This document shows positions 5,827 to 5,957 of a stretch of 5,957 nucleotides of DNA, in pieces (position 1 is the stretch's first letter; each line of letters opens with the position of its first letter). The notes below the pieces were generated by a model, which was not told the origin of the DNA, did no database searches, and worked only from the letters and a program-made list of their open reading frames with translations. The translations under genes and the position numbers were made by a program. The stretch lies in contig CAMWLH010000146.1 in assembly GCA_947175045.1 (NCBI GenBank), positions 1 through 5,957 of the forward strand, written 5' to 3'. Source of the stretch: an uncultured Clostridia bacterium (GTDB lineage: Bacteria; Bacillota; Clostridia; Oscillospirales; Ruminococcaceae).

Positions 5827-5854
5827 ATGCGCGGAGCTCAACAGCTCCGCGCAT
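5827..5854. terminator. Bidirectional intrinsic terminator between convergent genes
   Basis: ATGCGCGGAGCT (5827-5838), loop CAAC, AGCTCCGCGCAT (5843-5854) forms a perfect 12-base-pair stem. On the - strand it is followed by a run of T (complement of the A-run at 5822-5827), a strong terminator for the gene ending at 5859. On the + strand it is followed by ATATTT, a weaker one for the small exported protein. Confidence 0.88.
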
Positions 5855-5858
5855 ATAT

Positions 5859-5957
5859 TTACCTATTGGCAAGCTGCTCGCGAACGCTCTCAAAATGCTT
5901 TTCGTCGATAGCCGCCCATTCGTCCTGTATCTGCTGTATGATCTCGTCATGCTTGCC
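5859..5957 (-). CDS. C-terminal end of an unrecognised protein (5' part outside window)
   Basis: On the - strand an open frame enters from the window edge and stops at TAA (5859-5861). It gives 32 residues, ending in EQLANR. The piece is charged and probably helical (DEIIQQIQDEWAAIDEK). The stop codon is placed five bases before the strong - strand terminator at 5827-5854, which supports a real gene end. Too little is visible to name the family. Confidence 0.7.
   Translation of the reverse strand, partial: GKHDEIIQQIQDEWAAIDEKHFESVREQLANR

Overview
The window looks like a chromosomal segment of a Gram-positive Clostridia bacterium, most likely from the Ruminococcus/Oscillospiraceae group. 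This is inferred from strong AGGAGG-type ribosome binding sites, medium G+C content, a stand-alone yajC, and an ECF sigma factor followed by a membrane-anchored protein with the 'ID..LIEEA' N-terminus seen in clostridial anti-sigma factors. No phage, transposase, CRISPR, tRNA or rRNA signature is visible.

Layout. Positions 1-354 hold the 3' end of an unrecognised gene on the + strand. A spacer with a 10-bp inverted repeat leads to a second unrecognised + strand gene (448-1242). A hairpin terminator at 1279-1302 separates it from yajC (1307-1699, - strand), which has its own near-consensus sigma-A promoter. Next come a strong hairpin (1874-1904) and a large - strand gene (1924-4425). Its 833-residue product has a short cytosolic head, one membrane segment, a long unrecognised extracellular region and two tandem LytM/M23 peptidase domains. 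The more N-terminal LytM domain has lost active-site residues. The 310-bp gap before the upstream gene is unusual: a 70-bp, 26-base-pair hairpin followed by a T-run lies just before the LytM gene's ribosome binding site, and four near-identical 40-bp tandem repeats plus a decayed fifth precede it. Upstream of that, on the same strand, lies an ECF-type sigma factor gene (4736-5296). Divergent from it is a small exported protein (5533-5823). A bidirectional terminator then precedes the 3' end of one more - strand gene (5859-5957).

How the genes may work together. The ECF sigma gene and the LytM gene form a likely sigma/anti-sigma pair. The predicted anti-sigma factor would carry a cell-wall-binding or cell-wall-cleaving ectodomain, suggesting envelope sensing or remodelling. 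The hairpin and repeats between the two genes could set the ratio of sigma factor to anchored partner, because no room exists for a promoter between the hairpin and the LytM start codon. The regulatory link is inference from gene order and the N-terminal motif; it is not proven by the sequence.
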